The translations under genes and the position numbers were made by a program. The notes under the pieces were generated by a model. The model had not been told where the DNA came from. It ran no database searches and saw only the letters and a program-made list of their open reading frames with translations. This document shows positions 25,752 through 38,679 of a DNA stretch of 64,000 nt, in pieces. The stretch spans positions 12,489,067 to 12,553,066 of the forward strand of contig OX344758.2 of assembly GCA_947034885.2 (NCBI GenBank), given 5' to 3'. The DNA comes from Thuidium tamariscinum (Eukaryota; Streptophyta; Bryopsida; Hypnales; Thuidiaceae). Within the stretch, counting starts at the first letter, position 1; each line of letters starts with the position of its first letter.

Positions 25752-25789
25752 TGAGGACAAGCTCAAGTGAACAAGAATACCTGATCAAG

Positions 25790-28660
25790 TGAGAGAAAAA
25801 GAGATTGTTGTAAAGATACGTTCACTGTCTAAGTCGCGACCGCCATCGCCAGATTCAAATTGCAATTTCTAACGCTGGTGTTTCACAAACACAGAACCCT
25901 AATCTTCGTGCAACGAATGAAGGGTCCAGAGGATGGGATATTCTACTACCTTTAATGTCACCGAATAGACCCTCCGATAAGGACGTGATAATATGGAGTT
26001 TGTAAAAAGTAAGTCTTGAATTTATTTAATTTTTCATCGATTTTTTTTCTTTCAAATTACTAGTTAATGTAGGAATTTATTTGGTATTTACATAAAATAA
26101 AAACACATTTATCACGACATAAGTTAACCCCTAAATGCCCAAGGCACTAAAATCTAGTATTTGCAAAACTTTGAAGTTAAATTAAAACCTAACCAAGTTG
26201 CTATTTTTAGTAGTTTATATTTTTGAAATCTTCTTCTTGAAGTTTAGTTTTAGTGCCAAAAATTCAATTTGAAAAATGAAAGATAGTGTTTTTTCAATTC
26301 AAGATTTTGTAAAAGGATACCCATTGCAATCTTGACTTTTCATAGTCTTGAGAGCTCTTGAAAAAGAGCCTCAATTACACTAGATCTTGGAGAAAAAATC
26401 ACATTCAAAATTCATTTATAAAAATTGTAGAGTAGAATTTGAGAAACCATAAATTGATTGGAGTTATGCATGTTAGGCCCTTTGATCACATTTTTTTTGG
26501 TCACCAACTTTTCAGATTTGACTTGCAAAAAGAGGATAGAAAGACTTTACATCACTTTTATAGTTTTTATACCCTCATGATCAAATATTATAAATCTTTC
26601 ACTCCATAAGTCATATTTTGATAAAGCTTATCAAAATGTTGGCATTTTGTTCAATTTAGAGCTAATTCTAGGAAGCTCAAAATAGGCCTTGGACATTTAG
26701 GGGTTAATTTAGTGTGCACTAAATCTCTAATTAATGAATGGAAGTTCACAATAATATAGATAAAATCAATAAAAGGTGGTATATATTATTTTCAATGAAC
26801 TCAAATATTGTGATTTTCACTTACATTTCATCCAACTTTAAACCATTTAAAATTCATCATCATCATTTTCATCTAAAATGCATCCAAATGTTTATAGTTT
26901 TAAACTACATTCATCTATCATTCATCCAAACTAGTGTGAAGGAGTTTTATACTAGTCGAATTTGCTTGTATAGTAGAATATCAAATTTTGAGAAATTTTT
27001 AAAACACCAAGATAATATATAAATATAGAATTATTTTTTGATTTAGAACTAAGGTTCTAAATCTCCTTAGGTTCTAAATCTATCCCCTCTATTTGTACAT
27101 TTTTTTTTCATCTATAAAAGAATGTATAAACAATGTACATTTGAGAAGGTGGGTTGTTATAGAGTCCTATACCATTTCGACTTCAAAAATTCATAACTAA
27201 TTCCACAAAGCTTCAAAAAATATGAAATGACTTGAATTACATTTGTTTCTTAAGGAAATTTTATTAGAAAATACTTCAAGAAGTATTTATTTCCTCCAAT
27301 GCAATTTCAACTCTTACATGGGCATTTTATGGACCTCCTACCTTAATGCATGATAGGTACTCAACAAAAAAGTAACCTTCCAATGATAAGAGATATTTTT
27401 TTAAATTTCAAAGTTCAACTATAAGATATAGATTTATAAATCATAATTGAGTTATAGTAAAAATATAGAATGTTTGTTATTTGGGACAAACAAATTGGAG
27501 ATTATAATAGTCAAAAGAGAAAAAAATAATTTGGATTTATAACTATGTTGCTCCTTTGACTTTTGAAAATCAACCAAATGAGTTTTAAAACACTAAGCAC
27601 TCTAATAATAATAGGTTGCCTATACTAGCTATTGGTTGTGTAGTACATTTGTTCAAATAAAACATTGCTCAAATTATGTTGACTTTAGAAGAATTTCAAG
27701 TTTATAAAAGCACACAAAAATATAGCAAGTATGCAAATAGTTAAATACTAATTAACTAATGTGGAATGCATCTATACAACACATTGTGTATCAACAAGTT
27801 GGAACACCTAGTGCATTTCAACAATTATGGCTTCTTAATTTTAAGACTTGATTGTAACATTCAAAATAATGATTCTGGCTAATATATAGAAAAACCAACA
27901 AAATGAGTAGTCCACTTGCTAACTCTAAATGAATCTTTTATTGTTATTTGAAATTTATAAGCATGATTCTCAAATGTAGAATGACACAATTGATGATCCT
28001 CAGTATAAGCAAACTAATGGCAAATTTCCAGATTTTTTAATGCTCTCTGTAATTAAAATGAGTGTTCCTCACTTTTCACAACAAATTTCAAATCTTCACC
28101 AAAAAAAACTGAGAATAATATGGCTTATAGAAGACACGCGGTTTCATGTCTCGAAAAATAAAAAAGAGTTTCATTCAAATAGTGGCAACATGGAGAATAA
28201 CAAATGAAGGACTAAGAAAGTTAGACACAGTCCTTACAGGGTCACGGAAACAGTAATCGTAAACCAAACAAAGGAAACACCGATATGTCAAGCACTTAGT
28301 ATTTAGTAAGATAGATTCAAACCTTTATGCAATACATTCTCAGTATAGAACATCACTACTCCAAGATCAATGTGGACTTGCCACGACTCACCGAAGACTA
28401 CTTAAGGCATTCATAACCTCCTCATATGCCGCCAATCACTGCCGTGTAAATAAACATGCCTATACTGTCATCGATGAAGATTCTCACGTCAACAATCTAG
28501 ACATTACTGACGCTGTTGCAACGCCTCCTGCTGAAGTTATAGCTGCGTATCTTTGAACGTTCTAACTCCCTTATTTCAGCTGCATCTGACCAACACTTGG
28601 CACATCTGGTACCGAAGGATATGCTACAATCATCCTAATCTATCTTCACAAATTTCAAAG
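25790..28660. other. Spacer between RAR1 and the TPR gene
   Basis: The first 200 bases upstream of the RAR1 start (25752-25950) are of balanced composition and should hold its promoter. No clear TATA box was found. From about 26000 the DNA is AT-rich and non-coding. The stretch 27050-27300 is a partial copy of the foldback-derived dispersed repeat (ctatttgtac segment, then an 'aactaattcca' and aaaatatgaaatgact text). The 28240-28660 part is less AT-rich and lies just beyond the TPR gene's stop codon. Confidence 0.5.
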
Positions 28661-28668
28661 GATAATTA

Positions 28669-31600
28669 TCACACTTTCCATATCACACGACCTAGTCTTA
28701 CATCAATCAGAACCTGTCCCTCCTTGGACGTCTCGTTACCCGATGATTTCTGAGCGCCATCCAATTTCATCAAGTCTGTTAGAGGTCGAGGGCCCTTCCA
28801 CATCATGCTGGCCCATTTCTTTACTCTCTCGGCCTCCTCGTCACGGTTAGGGAATTTGGATACGATTTCAGCATAGCGAGCTGTGGTTCACACAAGAAGA
28901 CAAACTGTCAACAAGAAGGTAAAGCACAAATCATCCCATTGATCAATGATTTCAGGACACCTTCTGATATCCCACGTGTGATAATCCAACTCAAATCATG
29001 CATGTAATTTTCCTGAGCCTGTGCTGAACGAAGATTGCAATGCTCAATTGTGTCCAAACTTGAAGAATACGACATTTCCTTCACGAAATGAGGTTTTAAA
29101 ACTAGCGGTGCAAGATCCAGTTAATCTTGGCTATAATGGTCTGGGATATAGAGCAGACAATTCGCAGTATCTGGGTGACTTTCTCATGGACAGTAAGAAG
29201 CAGAATAAATCCGTACCTCTTGAAAGAGCCATTATATCAACGAGGTCCACAAATTTCCCTGTATCTAAACGCAGTAACAAGGTGCAATCAGAACCACGAG
29301 TAGGTTTCGGAAGACGATTGTGCTCATGCCCACATTTTGAAGACTTCGTTGAATTTTTTTTCATATAGCAGCTTGTATAAGAGAGGAAAAGAACTATGGC
29401 AACTTGTGCAGGAGTGAGAGCAATGTCAATAAGAATAGCTACAGTAACAGCTCTATACCATTGTGGTTGGTAGCACATACCTGGAACATCTAAGTCTGGA
29501 CTTCCCATATAATCTTGAGAGCGTCGATATAAACCCTGCACAACGGCCATTCTGAGAGCGTTGCATTTCAAATTCAAGTACATGCATTGGCCTTACAAAG
29601 ATAAATCTGATAACTCGCTATGAGAACATGGAGAGAGAGAGAGAGAGAGGGGGTGGGGGTGGGGGAGGAAAACAACAACAAAAGAAGACACGACGAGAGT
29701 AAAAAACTGAGGTAAGAGAATAGTTTAAGGTGACTGAGCTGGCTCACTGACCTCTGCTATAATAAGACTATCACCACTGCCTTTAACTTTTCCTCTGCGT
29801 GCGTACACATCCGCAAGGCATGCTAAGGTGATGCCCACCCGTGCATGCCTATCACCTGCCAGAAGATAAGTTGCAAGAATGTCATTGTGACGGAAATATT
29901 AAGAGTTACATTCACAGTCCATCTCACCCCAGAAAGAGCAGTTCCACTCACCATTAATCTTCTCTGCAAGAGTCAAAGCCTCTGTGATTTTCCCTTCTGC
30001 TTCCTCGAAATCTCTAAGCGCATGTAAACACCATTCTTGAAGATCAGCTGTCAAATATGCATTTGAATACGACTACACACTTCAAGACTTCATCACGACC
30101 AATAATGCAAAACCACTTCGAATCCATTGCACAAAGCCTCGTCATGGGTAGATGGACTTTTCTACTGCATAATTAGCTGCAAAATTGACGTCCATTGCGT
30201 AGATAACACGAGGGAAATTACATACCCCCTGTGAGTAGCAAGTTGCCCTGAGCCAGCTAGAGCCCCAACGTGAACTTCGTCAGGAGCCATAGCAACTGAA
30301 GCCAACGTCATTTCACCAGCTTCCCTCGAGTTTTGAATGATCGCGATAGTTTTTTCATAGAGCTCGCCAGCAATTTTCAAGGAACCTCCCACATGAGCAC
30401 ACTGAGCAACACTCAACACTGCAGCAGCTGAGATACAAATTCCGCACTCCAGTTAGTTTCTTGAGCTGAGAAAATGGATGCAAATTGAGGAGACGTCGAT
30501 TGCCATGATTTGAGAGAAATCTGCCTCTTTCAACTTAAATGCTGCTGATAAGTCTATTTCTACTAGGTTTATGGGAAGAGACTAGATGAAGTTCGTGTCC
30601 GCTAATCAAGTGAAAATCTTGATAGCTGACTCGCTTGCAACGATCAGCACCTTCTAGCAATGCTCATGAAAGCTGACTTCTCCAAACCCGGGTTTAGGTG
30701 TTAACAAAGACAGCAGGTATAACAGAATAAAGACTCACCAACCCCCGCTGTCTGTCGAGAATTTTCTCCTAACCATGCAGGGACATCTTCAAAAAGGCGC
30801 GAATCGGCTGGCACAACCACGTACCCCGAAAAACAAGAGATGTGGTTCAGGCTACAGTTTACTGTGATGACATAGACCACAACAACAAGAAGCAAATTTT
30901 TTCCATGTTCTGACCTCTAGTAAAATTCCACCAGAACAAGCTGAAATGGGAATCTATCTCTCAAAAGAACCCCATACCAGCTCCACACCGTGCACATACT
31001 AAAGCAGATAACGCCGCCACAGCTTTGCTACGAAACTGAAGCTTCATGAGCACGTCTGTTGGCACACCCTCACTTGCAGCCGCAACAAGCTGGCCACAGC
31101 TGTGCGCGTACCTTAGAGCTGGCTCTTCCTGAAACATTTCAAGCACATTCAACCAATATACAGAGTAACAAACAGTAATCACTCATTAACAGCACCTCAC
31201 AAGTTGATTGACATGAAACAGACTAAGAATACGCACTTAGGTCTACAAAACCGAAATAACTTCATTGCACAAAGGGAGGTCTCATTCAAGTTACTTGCTG
31301 CAAGCGTAGGCATAATCCAGTCAAGGCTTCCAAGGCGGCCACTGTAATTAACACAAACAACACAATAAGCTCATGGGAGTAAGAGCGTGTCTCAGAGGAT
31401 TGTAGGCAAAAACAGTCAATAGTATTAATCATTGGATAGCACAGTCTGGGACTTACTCACCTCGGACCTCTAAACCAGCCGGTTCAAGGTCACTAGCCAC
31501 CTGCAAAGCCTCTACAGCATCCGCCAATCTTGTCCTGTTTATTTATGCAACAAAAACAAGGGACATGTAACTGGCAATAGCATATGAGACTTTGATGGCA

Positions 31601-32537
31601 AGCAAATGCGAAACAGACTGCATTCTGACAAAGTTTACATTCGTTCCCATGAGGATACTTACAGCACAAAGGACTTGGGACAAGACGCACCTGTCAGCGT
31701 AAAATGTAGCCAGGATTAGCAGCACACGGCCAGTAGCGTTGGCTGCCGATACTCCTTCGTTAAGAAGAAATACTCTTCCTTGCTCCAAAATGCGAATAGC
31801 CTCCTCATGGGCTGCTTCTGCAGTGCACATTTCATATTCCTTTTGAGTCAAAATCGCAAGTAGTCCAACGAACACGCATCGACCACAATACGAAGCACAG
31901 ATTGATTGCAACCACTATCAAGCATCTTTCTGTCCTGTCAACTTCGCGACTTCCTTCGACCAGAACACTATTCAATACAAAAACTCTGCAGGGAAATATC
32001 ATGAGGCGTTAACTGGAAATGGAATTGAGGTATAAAACTGAGATTTACAAACCGCTTCTCATTAAATCGAGAAGTAGTGCTACAGTGACCGCGTTTCATT
32101 GCAAGAAGATGTGCATTGACGTGCAGATCATGAAAGTAAAACCTAATTAAGTTAGACGGCGACTCCATCAGGGCTGCATGAGCTCTATAACACTTCGGCT
32201 TACCCTGATTCCTACAAGAGGCCGCGTACTTAATCATTTCTGTGGCAATTGACTCTGCATCGGGCTTGGCTTTCTCGCTGCTGTTGCTCCCAGCATACCA
32301 TCGCTGTTGTCCGGAGCATCCGTGTTTTAGGTCAACCGACGCGTCTTCAAATCCTCTTTGACAAGTACTCTGTGTAAAAACATTTCGAAAATCCTCGATA
32401 TGATGACCATAGCTTCCGACACTTGATTGTGGCAGAAAAAGCGACACATACATTTGAACTGAAAGAGGTCCGAGAGCCGCGATCCGGTGAAAACACTTCT
32501 TGTTCACCCTCCGGAAGGCGAGTGCCGCTACAGCCAT
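28669..32537 (-). CDS. TPR-like superfamily protein, probably organellar
   Basis: Twelve minus-strand exons fit GT-AG rules and phase throughout: 32204-32537, 31691-31817, 31461-31534, 31295-31341, 30978-31128, 30739-30861, 30226-30427, 29952-30013, 29752-29855, 29481-29535, 29217-29258 and 28669-28880. The product is about 510 residues. TPR-like helical pairs include HEEAIRILEQGRVFL, LADAVEALQVASDLEPAG, AGELYEKTIAIIQNSREAG and DFEEAEGKITEALTLAEKI, followed by RHARVGITLACLADVYARRG and YAEIVSKFPNRDEEAERVKKW. The N-terminal 90 residues are basic and low in acid, with RRW/YAG-like text, so I infer a mitochondrial or plastid presequence. No catalytic motif is seen. TPR proteins are scaffolds; the partner is unknown. 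Exon 1's start and exon 6's acceptor are the least certain. Confidence 0.82.
29630..29667 (+). repeat. (GA)n and G-run in a TPR-gene intron
   Basis: A (GA) microsatellite of about 9 units is followed by three runs of five G separated by T. It lies in the intron between the exons ending at 29752 and starting at 29535. On the mRNA strand it is a long pyrimidine tract. On the plus strand the G-runs could form a quadruplex. Confidence 0.85.
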
Positions 32538-35400
32538 CGTTAAATTACAGCTGGAAGCCCATTCCTTTCTTCAAATTACAGCGCTCCTTCGCTGTCTGCG
32601 CACTCTGCATACATCGATTGAGACTTGGCATCATCACTCTTGACGATCACACAATTATCCTTCCCTCCTCCATTTCAACAACTTCAATTCACCTCAGAAG
32701 ATCAATATCCACTCTAGCCAGACACGTGATACACGGTAAGAATCGGAAATCATTGCGCCTGTATAAGAAGATGCAATTGCAACATAGAGCAATTTAAAGA
32801 AGAATAGACACTCTCGTTTAGTGAACAAAACAAAAATATGCAACAACAATGTTAGTCACTGGATTAAATTTGTGCGACTTCGATACATATAATCAATAAC
32901 ACTAAGACCTGCTTGCATATGTCTATGTATAGAGCGTCTTGAAACATTACATGCGCAAATGGACACCGCGAGAAACAATTGTCACTCACCAAAGATCGCT
33001 CCCAAAATGGATTGGCCAAATCGGGAAACTAACTCCGCAAAATTCCTCATGCACAATAGTTTCTTCCACGGCTCAATTATAACTCCAGTCTTCCGGGAAT
33101 CGGAAGCTGTAAAAATTAGCTGCGGTCTGAAAGGAGAATCTGCCTTGCGCATTGACAGACAATTGCGAAGGTCCAGAGTCTGGGCAAGGACTCGTGGAGC
33201 CGTCTGCCATTGAAGAAGACAAACTCAGATTTATAACCGGTGATACCGGATATGGATACGAAGTACATTTTATCAATATGTTGAGAACAGAGGGTTATCA
33301 ATCACTTTGACGAAGCCTGCATTTGCACTAACGTAAGGTAATTACACCTAAAATTGCACAAATAAGCAATTCAGCATAGTTCCCACTATTATATTAAATT
33401 CTTTTTCGTCAGGTCATGTTCATTCTTATAGTATACATTTTTTGAGCACCATATAAATAAATTGCAAATTTTCAAAGTGCTAAAAATAGGTGTTTCTAAA
33501 AGTGATCATAGACGGTCTCATGAATAGTGAGAGTACATTTTAAGCAAGAATATCCAATGTGCGATTTTAGAAAGAGTGTAATTTTAGATGTAATTACTTT
33601 AAATACCTTATTATCACAATTTTCTTGTATGAATTCCCCATATAATATGTTTTATGTTAACTCTTGAAAGACGGACCTTAGTTATTGTGAAATCATCCAT
33701 TTTGATACCATTGGAGTCAATGGTTTTAAAGAAAATCAAAAGCACTCATTGGAAGTCAAAGCACTATACAAAATCTCTCTTTTTCACTCAAAATTTTAAA
33801 AATGAATAGTTGCATTTTCATCCTACATACAAAGATTCTCTATCATCCATCGGGCACCAGACGTTTATATTGACATTCAAAGGTCAAAAAATTAAAAAGA
33901 CTTCTATTAAAACAAAGGCATTTAAAAATGAAGGTTGTATATAGTTTATATACAAATGTGATAATATGGAGTTCAATAAATGTGAGAAGGTATTATTCAA
34001 TTATTGTAATATTATATATAATAGTGTGCCCTATGCCAATGCCACAATTAGAACTTAAGTAAAAGTAACCTTCTAATATTTGATAACCATAAAAACTTCG
34101 AAATTCAATAACTTTCACATTGTAAGGGAAAAACATCCATTTCCGTCCCTGGACCTATTCCTGGACCTAGAGTACCACTAAATCTATCCATAAGCATTCA
34201 TTAAAGTGTCCGACAAATATTTAATTCTAATTTACTGATGCAGTTGTAAGACACATGTATAGTTTTCATTCACTAACAACTGATTTCAGCAGGTGTTCAA
34301 TTAAAGGTACACCTATAGGACGGTTCTAGTGGTCTAGGGAGCCAACACTTTGGAAATTTATAGAAATTACATACTAATTCCAAAAATTTTAATTTTTTTT
34401 GAATATTCATGATTTTCACTCGCTAATACTAGAAAAATATCATTTTTAGAAAAAGATGCCTCCAACTATGCTGAATTCCTTAAATGGACGGTTTTGGGTG
34501 TTCCCACTGTAGGTTGGAACATTACAAAACCAAGCCCGTGCACCCTCCTTGCTGAGGGCTTTCCGATGGTACCAAGCACACAACTGGAGGATGTATGAGC
34601 CGTGAGATCTCAACATGACAAACAAACAAAACAAACTACCTGTTTTAAAGTATAAATAATATAGTATTTTACGAATTTCATTTTTTTAAATGAATATATT
34701 AAATGTAATATTATAACATAACAACATTGGAAGAATTTGCAATGTCTATTTTTTTTAAAATACATTTCTTTGCTATTAATACTATATTATCATATATTTA
34801 TATAAATACTATCAAATCTCTTATAACAACATGTACTTTTATCATTTAGGTTGATAATGAAGGTCTTAAGATACTAGCTAAGTATTTGGTTGCTTATGAT
34901 AATATTGTTCACTACTAATATTAGTTCATATTGTAATTGAAAATGATTTAGGAATCTAAAACCATATATTCTTTTCAAAGATGATTTTTTACCCAATCAT
35001 AGAAGGGCATTGTACACCTAATGGATGATTTCATTGTTACTATTACTTACAGAAACAAACATTGCACCTATTGGTTTAATAATTGGGAGTATTTTAATGA
35101 CACCTTATCTAGGGAGGAGCATCTATCTAGCATCCATCGATTCTAGGCCTAAAGGATGATTCCTTATTTTGAGAGTACCTTATTCTACGGCTAGACGTCG
35201 GTTTTGGACATCTGCATGAAAAAATAATTATTTCAGATGTGACTCTCAGAATTTGATAACGCTCTCAGAGTCTTGGCCATTTGCAACGTGCCACATGTCG
35301 AATGGGATGACATCTAGTTCGGTTCGCAGGGTACGATTGATTGATATCCTCATTTTCCTGAGAGTAGAGATCCTGACGACTGGAAAGTACTTATATCCGG
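32538..35400. other. Spacer upstream of the TPR gene
   Basis: From 32538 to about 33320 composition is balanced and probably includes the TPR gene's promoter and 5' untranslated region. I could not define a first non-coding exon. From 33330 to 35100 the DNA is AT-rich and without genes, and includes the inverse copy (33690-33860) of the repeat at 3320. Nothing else could be supported. Confidence 0.5.
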
Positions 35401-35408
35401 GTTTCCGG

Positions 35409-35416
35409 GTATAAAT
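35409..35416 (+). promoter_or_regulatory. Candidate TATA box of the ACBP-like gene
   Basis: tataaattt appears after ccgggtttccggg. About 30 bases later comes a 'cttctctactttc' pyrimidine stretch suited to a start site near 35440. A donor-like gtaag/gtaaac follows at 35501-35510 and a pyrimidine-AG acceptor at about 36440, so a leader intron is likely before the ATG at 36523. This is inference from spacing. Confidence 0.5.
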
Positions 35417-36522
35417 TTGAGGTTGTCTTCTCTACTTTCAGATCCGGAGAAGGAGAAGCAAGCTCCAGAATTCTGCACAATCGCTGCCGCGAATCCAGTC
35501 GTAAGGTAAACATTTTTTGATTTCAAATATAGATGGTTGATTACTCGGCCTCTGTGCTCTTCTTGGACGTGATTTTGTTGTGGATCTTATTAGACGGGGA
35601 AGGTAGCTTGACGCTGAATGACGAGTTACTACGTACACCGCGCAGTGGCTTTGAGTGTTCTACCCCAGGAAACGAGCTGAAAATGCTTAATCTGACGGTA
35701 TCATAGAGATCAAGACTGTGCTTGGCAGAATCTTGGCCATGGAGTATTGTTCTTTTCTCATTCTTGTTTGTCGAAATTTGAAATTCTAGGGTTTAGGAAT
35801 TCCTGCTCTTCCTTCTAAGTGTATCACGGGTTCTGGTGTATATAGCGTTCCGAATTCGCTTGCTGTTGAACTTGAGAAGGGGCGCAAGGTCATTTCTGAT
35901 CTTTTGGATGCTGTGGTCGGTTTCTGGTAGAACCATTAATGTGCTGTGAGGGGATTCCATTTAACTGGTAATCCTCAATTTTAAGGAGTTGATTGAGTTC
36001 CTTACGGAAATTATGTGTGGAATTTGTCACTGGATACCGGTACCTCGCTCTATCCCCTTGAGTGTGAGGCATTATTAGCTAAGGTAGTGTATAGTATTTT
36101 AGCACTTTCGCAGAATTCCGTAGGTTTGTGAGTTTTGGGAGATTTATGGAGCTAGGGAGAGATCTGCGGGCAAATCTGTCGAGATCAAAACTTTATCGCT
36201 ACGTATGAATTTCCTATGCAATTTCGATGTGGGATGTTGTAGACCACCATTAGTGACAGTAGGCAACCTCATTTCCATCCAATCATCAGTGGCTATAGAC
36301 AACTAAATTTGTCATGCATACACTGCTTGCTTGTAAGTCCAACCAAATGTGTACGAACAGATGAGTTGCTGTAGGTACAAGGTCAAATTTTTGGACGGGA
36401 TCTGCTGGTCCTTAACGGTTTACTATCCTTCACCTTCAGGTATTAGGGTTCTGCGACCTTTGAAAAGGCTTCGTATCACGTTTTCTTGATGATTGCTGAA
36501 GCGTTGGCGTGGCATATGAATA

Positions 36523-37086
36523 ATGTCCAAAACATCAGGCAATAGGATGAGTGCACAGGATGTTGAGGGGGAGTGGCGCGCAGCCTCGTATTTCTTGGCG
36601 AAGGGACCTTCTGCAAGTGTGCAGTATTTGGCCAAAGATGTGAGGGCGCAGCTTTTCGCTTTGAAGGCGCAAGTATTGGATGGCGATTGTCCTCCTGGCC
36701 AAGACGGGTCCTTGGCTATGGATCCGTCTCTTAGGATCAGACAGGTTGGTCAGAATGCGGCCTTCATTTCCATGTCCTTTACGGTGTGATAGTTTTCAAA
36801 GTTTGAATCTATAAGTATTTCCGGCGTCTTTATCTCCACCTTTTGTGGATGTCTTGATATGAGTAATGTTATGCAGGAAGCGTGGAATTCCCTGAGCGGG
36901 ATGTCCAGAGAGGAAGCCAAGAGGAGATATGTGGATTTGCTGTCCGAGGTGCTGCCTGAATGGAAGAAATGGAGCGCAGATCATGACAAGGGTGGGGAGG
37001 AGCACGAGAGTGAGGCCGACAGACTTGTGAAAGCGTTCAAAGCGAGATTGGCCTCGAGTAACTCTACGCAAATTTCTAGGTTATAG
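36523..37086 (+). CDS. Acyl-CoA-binding-protein-like small protein
   Basis: Two coding exons, 36523-36744 and 36877-37086, joined in phase 0 at a GT-AG intron, give 143 residues. The second exon has the classic ACBP C-terminal half: EAWNSLSGMSREEAKRRYVDLL, with the conserved AW and the Tyr of the ligand pocket. The first exon aligns loosely with the ACBP helix containing the Tyr-x-x-Tyr-Lys-Gln motif, but here it reads FALKAQVLDGD, so both Tyr and the Lys that hold the CoA phosphate appear changed. ACBPs carry long-chain acyl-CoA in the cytosol. This one may bind a different ligand or none. A basic/acidic tail of about 30 residues follows. No signal peptide or membrane segment is seen. An untranslated first exon near 35440-35505 is likely. 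Confidence 0.68.
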
Positions 37087-37859
37087 CTGTACTATAATGT
37101 TGAGTTACGTTGTCTTGAACATTTATTACTGAGGCAAAGTTTAGTGATCAGTTTTAGATATGTAATTGAGAGATTTCTTCGCTGTTCCAAATTTTGTTTT
37201 ATGATTCATAGAGACAAGTGCTGGGATTAATTCAATAAAAGTGCCGCTCCCTTGCATGGAAGTTTTGGCTTGGAAGACTGGTACCAATGGTGCATTTTAA
37301 TAGGCAATCAGCGTCCTCTTGCATAAGCACCCTCTTGCCAGTTTTGGATTCTGAAACTATTCCTCAGCAAATGATTCATCGAGAGGCAGCAATTTCAATG
37401 TACTCTGTTTTAAAGAATTAAAAGAGAGGATTCTTAAACCGAGAGAAACCTCCTAACTTATACTGACCTCTGGTATCATCTTTTCATGCGCTTGGTTGTA
37501 CTTATGAGAGAAATTGCTGTGCGCATGCCTTGCATAAATGAGTGGCTATCGATCTTTACATGGAAATGGGACTGTCTTATGTCACTCGTAATGATGTACA
37601 CCCTCCCTGTTTAAAATTGCATAAGAAATTCGTACAAAGTAAGTGTTAAAAGTGAACACACTGATCTCTACATGATGGACATTGTGAATATTGTACTGTA
37701 CACCGATGGAAATTTTCATCATAGTAACATGTCTTCTAACTGTCCTTGGCTCCTTGATCTCTATGGATCTGAATGACAATCTGAATGACACTTCTTGCCC
37801 CAAGCCTGTTTGGAAACCAAGGCAGCTACATGTAATTGCAGACCTTACCCAGTTATAGA

Positions 37860-38420
37860 ATGTTATGAGTGACTATCACTCAATTCTATCCAGATTGGAA
37901 CTGAATCTCACCTATATTTGCTAAAGTCTGCTAATTTACGTAGAGAAATAAAGGATCGTCAGCTAAGCAGACTCATTCGATGGTTCCTGTCTGCAGCATC
38001 TTTCAACATCACCAAACAAGGCTGGATTTCTGCCAACAACAATTTCACCACTCCACAACCTTGCGAAATTGAAAGAAAAACATCACATCCAGTGATGTTA
38101 CCTCAATTTTATTCAAATTAGAGAAAACTCTGGCCAAATCCCATCTCCCATCACTGCTCAGATCCCCCACTCCCCGGTGCCTTGTCATACGTAACCCACG
38201 ACGTGGCCGACGCCACCGAGTCATACACCCTGCGCGCAGTCGCATTGTCCTGCGCAGTAGTCCAACGCACCAAACTCAACCCTTGTTCCTTGGCCATATC
38301 CGAGAGCGCCTGAATCAGCAGAGTCGCAATGCCGTTTCCCCGCAGATCCGGTCGCGTGAACAGGTCGTCCAGGTACAACCCAGTGGTGCCCATCAAGGGG
38401 CGAGGCCATCGTCGGTGGTG
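37860..38420. repeat. Segment duplicated at about 61680-62195
   Basis: From about 37880 the text matches the later copy: 'ggatcgtc..ctaagcag.ctcattcg', then 'catcttt.aacatcac.aaaca', 'ggctggatttt.gcc.acaac' and caaccttgcgaa. The match continues through the 3' part of the GNAT gene to about 38420. The duplicated block therefore includes the GNAT 3' flank, which suggests DNA-level duplication rather than retrocopying. Confidence 0.8.
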
Positions 38421-38633
38421 GGCTAATCCGCCGATAACTCCTGTGTCCGACACCGCCACGAGCGCCTGTACTACGTGGTGCTCGTCGTGGATCCACGACC
38501 ACACGGTGTTCACGACCTCGTCGCTTCGCGGTTGCTTGTAGAAAGAGCGGTAGCCGTGGTAGAGGGAGCTCCACTGCTCATAGTCGGACTCGGTGACGGG
38601 ACGAGTGTGCCATTTGGAAGGGTGATTCGCCAT
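38151..38633 (-). CDS. GNAT-family N-acetyltransferase, intronless, bacterial-like
   Basis: GNAT enzymes move an acetyl group from acetyl-CoA to an amine; the substrate here is unknown. The 160-residue frame has the full fold in order: RPVTESDYEQWSSLYHGY at the N-terminus, YLDDLFTRPDLRGNGIA (87-103) with the acetyl-CoA P-loop pattern R-G-N-G-I-A, the helix TLLIQALSDMAKEQG, then LVRWTTAQDNATARRVYDSV (121-140). Both the length and text resemble bacterial stand-alone GNATs. There is no intron and the frame is much richer in G+C than its surroundings, which together suggest acquisition from bacteria; this is inference. It lies about 1 kb past the ACBP-like gene, facing it. A broken second copy is at about 61960-62200. 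Confidence 0.85.
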   Translation of the reverse strand: MANHPSKWHTRPVTESDYEQWSSLYHGYRSFYKQPRSDEVVNTVWSWIHDEHHVVQALVAVSDTGVIGGLAHHRRWPRPLMGTTGLYLDDLFTRPDLRGNGIATLLIQALSDMAKEQGLSLVRWTTAQDNATARRVYDSVASATSWVTYDKAPGSGGSEQ

Positions 38634-38679
38634 CTCTGACTGTGGAAAATCTTTTGCTCAAGGTCAACCTTGCTTTGTC

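Noticed and set aside
29021..29368. 115-residue plus-strand frame
   Set aside because: It overlaps exon 11 of the TPR gene on the other strand and its introns; composition explains it.
30036..30230. Apparent phase break between TPR exons 7 and 8 when the acceptor at 30035 is used
   Set aside because: The later acceptor cgcttag at 30014-30015 restores phase and gives THRGDFEEAEGK, typical of the repeat, so no frameshift is needed.
32423..32797. 124-residue plus-strand frame
   Set aside because: Antisense to TPR exon 1 and its upstream region; low-complexity and without a domain.
38221..38574. 117-residue minus-strand frame inside the GNAT gene
   Set aside because: An alternative frame of the same GC-rich gene; the GNAT frame has the acetyl-CoA motif.
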